Below are positions 31,531 through 33,854 of a stretch of 33,854 nucleotides of DNA, in pieces. The notes under the pieces were generated by a model. It was not told where the DNA came from and searched no databases. It saw only the letters and a list, made by a program, of their open reading frames with translations. A program made the position numbers and the translations under genes. The DNA is from Myxococcota bacterium (GTDB lineage Bacteria > Myxococcota_A > UBA9042 > DTJE01). Each line of letters opens with the position of its first letter. Positions within the stretch are counted from its first letter, which is position 1. The DNA lies in NCBI GenBank assembly GCA_017994695.1, contig JAGOKF010000040.1, positions 1 through 33,854 of the forward strand. Direction: 5' to 3'.

Positions 31531-31573
31531 TCCTCCCCGGTTCCCCGAGGATCCCCGATCCCCGCGTCCCCGG

Positions 31574-33298
31574 TCACGCCGACAGGGCCTTGCGGACCAG
31601 CCGCGACTGGAAATCTTCCCAGGCGGGGACCGGATCGGGAGCCACGGGATCGGCCAGCACGCACCCGGTCGAACAGGTCCGGGCCAGGGCCTGCACCTCC
31701 GGGTAGCGCACCTCCTCGAAGGGCGTCGCAGCGTAGCGGGCGTTCAGGAAGTCGCACAGGCCCCGGACCTCCCGGGCGACCCCCCGCTCGACGGCCCGGA
31801 AGCCGCCGACCACGGCCTCCACCAGTCCCTCGGGCGGCGCCTGCCTGCCGCGACCGATCCCGGTGTAGGCCAGGCCCCGGCCCTCCACCTCGTCCCGGGA
31901 GGCCAGGTTGCAGGCATCGACCACCCCGGCCAGGGTCGGCGCCCCCTCGTCCAGGATCGCGCATAGGTCCCGGCGATAGACCCCGTGGCCGGTGCAGAGA
32001 AAGACCGCCTCGGCGCCCTCCATCGCCCGGATCCGGTCCCGGTGGAACGCCCCGTCCAGCCCGCTGCGCACCAGGTTCTGGTCGCCCTGCCGGACGTAGG
32101 GGTCCGACAGCCGCACCTCGCAGCCCTTCCGCCGCAGCAGGTTCCCTAAGACCAGCGTCGGCGAGTTGCGGGTGTCCTCCGAGTCGAACCGGTAGGCGAC
32201 CCCCAGCAGGGCCACCCGGCGGCCGTCCAGGGGTCCCAGGACCCCTTCGGCCAGCCGGAGAGTCGCCTCGGGGGACTCGTCGTTGATCCGCCGGGACTCC
32301 AGGATCAGGCTCGCCTCCCCGGGGTCCCCCGACTCCAGCCGGCGCCACCACAGCAGGATCCCGTCCTTCGGCAGGCAGTGGCCCCCGACCCCGAGCGTCG
32401 GCACCAGCAGCCCGCCCACGGGGACCGCCGTGGGGTTCCGGGAGGCCTCGTCGGCCTGCCCCAGGACCTCGTTGACCCGGTCCCGGAGCCGGAAGAAGTC
32501 GATGTCCCGGGCGTCGCACCACCGGGCCACCTCGGCGGCGTAGGCGATGCGCACGTCCCGGTAGGCGTTCTCCAGCGTCTTCACCACCTCGGCGGTCATG
32601 CTGCTGGCAGGGTACAGCCGCCCCTCGGTCACGATGTGCCCGTAGAGGCGCTGGACCAGCCGGGGCGTCTCGGGATGCAGTCCGGCGACGATCTTGTCGC
32701 TGGTCCGCACCCGTTCCACCAGGCGGCCCGGCATCACCCGGTTGGGGCTGTTGCCCAGCAGCACGTCCCGGCCGTCCTCGAGCCCGAACCGCCGGAAGTG
32801 GTCCCGGATCACGGTGGCCATCGTCGAGGGGGCCAGCGTGGACTCGAAGATCACCAGGGGGACCTGCCCCTCGGGCCTCGCCGCCAGGGTCGCGGCCAGG
32901 CCCTCCAGGGCCTCCATCAGCGGTCCGTAGTCCGGTTCCCGGCCCTTCTTGTCCGTCTGGACGCAGACCAGCACCACGTCTGCATCCCGAAGGTCCTCCA
33001 CGCGGTGGCTCGCCGACAGCAGGCCCTCCCGGACCCCCTCGGCGACCACCCGGTCCAGGTCCGGCTCGACGCCCCCGATGGGCGATTCCCCCCGGTTGAT
33101 CGCCCCGACCTTCCACCCGGAGGTCGGGGAGTCCCGCTGGACCACTACCACCCGGGCCGGGGCCTCGCCGCCGATCCGGACCCGGGCGTGGGCCAGCAGC
33201 GCCGCCATGGGCATCCCCACGATCCCCGGCCCGATCACCCCGATCTTCCGGACTTCCCACCGGGCCACGGTTCCCTCGCTCGTCCACTGCAGCGGCAT
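31574..33298 (-). CDS. UDP-sugar dehydrogenase (UDP-Glc/GDP-Man DH family), C-terminally extended
   Basis: A 574-residue NAD-dependent four-electron dehydrogenase that oxidises a UDP-hexose or UDP-HexNAc to the uronic acid. The NAD fold is GVIGPGIVGMP (about 20-30). The middle domain has AEVVKTLENAYRD (K240, N244) and the catalytic Cys C308 in GVGGHCLPKD. The C-terminal UDP-binding domain includes GVAYRFDSEDTRNSP and VFLCTGHGVY. The GGHC form and the ENAYRDV helix favour a UDP-ManNAc/HexNAc dehydrogenase over UDP-glucose dehydrogenase. The family is normally about 430-450 residues; here about 90 extra residues (485-574, FLNARYAATPFEEVRYPE and later CSTGC) match nothing I know. It lies 10 nt after the AsnB-type gene. 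Confidence 0.88.
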   Translation of the reverse strand: MPLQWTSEGTVARWEVRKIGVIGPGIVGMPMAALLAHARVRIGGEAPARVVVVQRDSPTSGWKVGAINRGESPIGGVEPDLDRVVAEGVREGLLSASHRVEDLRDADVVLVCVQTDKKGREPDYGPLMEALEGLAATLAARPEGQVPLVIFESTLAPSTMATVIRDHFRRFGLEDGRDVLLGNSPNRVMPGRLVERVRTSDKIVAGLHPETPRLVQRLYGHIVTEGRLYPASSMTAEVVKTLENAYRDVRIAYAAEVARWCDARDIDFFRLRDRVNEVLGQADEASRNPTAVPVGGLLVPTLGVGGHCLPKDGILLWWRRLESGDPGEASLILESRRINDESPEATLRLAEGVLGPLDGRRVALLGVAYRFDSEDTRNSPTLVLGNLLRRKGCEVRLSDPYVRQGDQNLVRSGLDGAFHRDRIRAMEGAEAVFLCTGHGVYRRDLCAILDEGAPTLAGVVDACNLASRDEVEGRGLAYTGIGRGRQAPPEGLVEAVVGGFRAVERGVAREVRGLCDFLNARYAATPFEEVRYPEVQALARTCSTGCVLADPVAPDPVPAWEDFQSRLVRKALSA

Positions 33299-33308
33299 GT
33301 TCCCCCCG

Positions 33309-33854
33309 TCAACGGCCCGTTTCGGGCGCGTCCAGAAAGGTCTGGAACCACAGTTCCAGGTTCAGGATCCCCCACAACCGTCGCCCGAAGGCATGCTCCC
33401 GGTCCAGGAGCGCCTCGATGGCCGGGAGGTTCCACATTCCCCGGTCCCGGGCCGCCCGGGATAGCAGCACGTCCCGGAAGAAGTCCCGGACCGGCCCCCG
33501 GCGGGCCCACAGGTGCAGCGGCACCGGGAAGCCCTTCTTGTCCTTCCGGTTCCGCACGACCTCGGGGATCAGGTCCCCCGCGGCCGCCCGCAGGGCATAC
33601 TTCGGCTCGGCCCCCCGGAACTTCATCGCCGGCGGCATCGCGGCCACCAGGTCCACCAGGCGCCGGTCCAGCAGCGGCACCCGGGACTCCAGGGAATGGG
33701 CCATGCTGACCCGGTCCTCGACATGGAGCAGCGCCGGGAGCCCCGCCACCAGGTCGAAGTGGGTCATCTTGTTGATGTAGGACCGGGTGTCGGGATGGTG
33801 GAAGACCTTCTGGAACCGGGCGAAGGTCCCCTCGGGCTCCCAGGACGCCAGGAC
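33309..33854 (-). CDS. Asparagine-synthase-type amidotransferase (AsnB), C-terminal part
   Basis: The 3' end of a minus-strand gene that begins beyond the window; the frame is open to the last base (181 residues visible). SYINKMTHFDLVAGLPALLHVEDR, continuing SMAHSLESRVPLLD, is the conserved acceptor/synthetase part of AsnB-family enzymes. KYALRAAAGDLIP and RKDKKGFPVPLHLW are also typical. Family members in exopolysaccharide loci amidate sugar carboxylates or similar acids, which suits the adjacent UDP-uronate-forming dehydrogenase; true asparagine synthesis is the alternative. The glutaminase and PP-loop regions are outside the window. Confidence 0.88.
   Translation of the reverse strand, partial: VLASWEPEGTFARFQKVFHHPDTRSYINKMTHFDLVAGLPALLHVEDRVSMAHSLESRVPLLDRRLVDLVAAMPPAMKFRGAEPKYALRAAAGDLIPEVVRNRKDKKGFPVPLHLWARRGPVRDFFRDVLLSRAARDRGMWNLPAIEALLDREHAFGRRLWGILNLELWFQTFLDAPETGR

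Noticed and set aside
1-33854. tRNA, rRNA, CRISPR arrays, insertion sequences or prophage genes
   Set aside because: No cloverleaf, spaced repeat array, transposase or integrase was seen; the only clear tandem repeat is the 32-bp duplication near 22035.

Overview
The window is very GC-rich (I estimate about 70%, not computed), gene-dense and in places tightly translationally coupled. It uses ATG, GTG and TTG starts. It encodes lipoproteins, secreted proteins with MopE-like Cys/Asp linkers (CxNxxDDDxDGxxDCxDPxC), pre-peptidase C-terminal domains, P/Homo-B domains and a soluble Ser/Thr protein kinase. Together these suggest a Gram-negative Myxococcota-like (former deltaproteobacterial) chromosome; this is inference from gene style, and no marker gene settles it.

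Region A (1-8322, + strand) is the end of an exopolysaccharide/surface-glycan operon: the tail of a NodB-type deacetylase, a secreted GH9 glycosidase, two GT4 glycosyltransferases, a nucleotidyltransferase-fold protein, a divergent NodB-like deacetylase and a GT2 glycosyltransferase. Most junctions are 4-nt overlaps. Region B (8373-20847) interrupts the glycan genes. It holds a TPR lipoprotein (- strand), a frameshifted membrane/DUF2914-like gene, a type I asparaginase, a three-gene cassette of large secreted proteins (papain-like protease with two P domains, Cys-rich PPC lipoprotein, HExxH metalloprotease lipoprotein), a zinc-ribbon/kinase protein and a tandem adenylate kinase whose second half looks inactive.

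Region C (20857-33854) returns to glycan synthesis. A minus-strand operon carries an alkaline-phosphatase-superfamily hydrolase, an O-antigen ligase/polymerase and an M24 peptidase. A divergent plus-strand operon carries a pseudo-deacetylase/GT2 fusion, an FAD-dependent oxidoreductase, an intact NodB deacetylase and a GT-C-like membrane protein. These are followed by a separately promoted initiating sugar-phosphate transferase with a degenerate GGDEF domain, and on the minus strand by an AsnB-type amidotransferase (5' end outside the window) and a UDP-sugar dehydrogenase. The set (initiating transferase, GTs, deacetylases, polymerase, AsnB, dehydrogenase) resembles the EpsH/XrtA-type exopolysaccharide loci. 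No exosortase, flippase, chain-length regulator or export channel is present in the window.

A plausible pathway (inference): the dehydrogenase makes a UDP-uronic acid, AsnB amidates it, the initiating transferase loads the first sugar-phosphate on undecaprenyl phosphate, the GTs extend it, the Wzy-like protein polymerises it, and the deacetylases and GH9 tailor or trim it. The most notable observations are two probable pseudo-enzyme fusions (RDLDL in place of GGDEF on the initiating transferase; lost Asp and His in the NodB half of a GT2 fusion), the active plus pseudo adenylate kinase tandem, and a recent 32-bp tandem duplication at an operon junction that created an 11-codon mini-ORF while keeping stop-start coupling.
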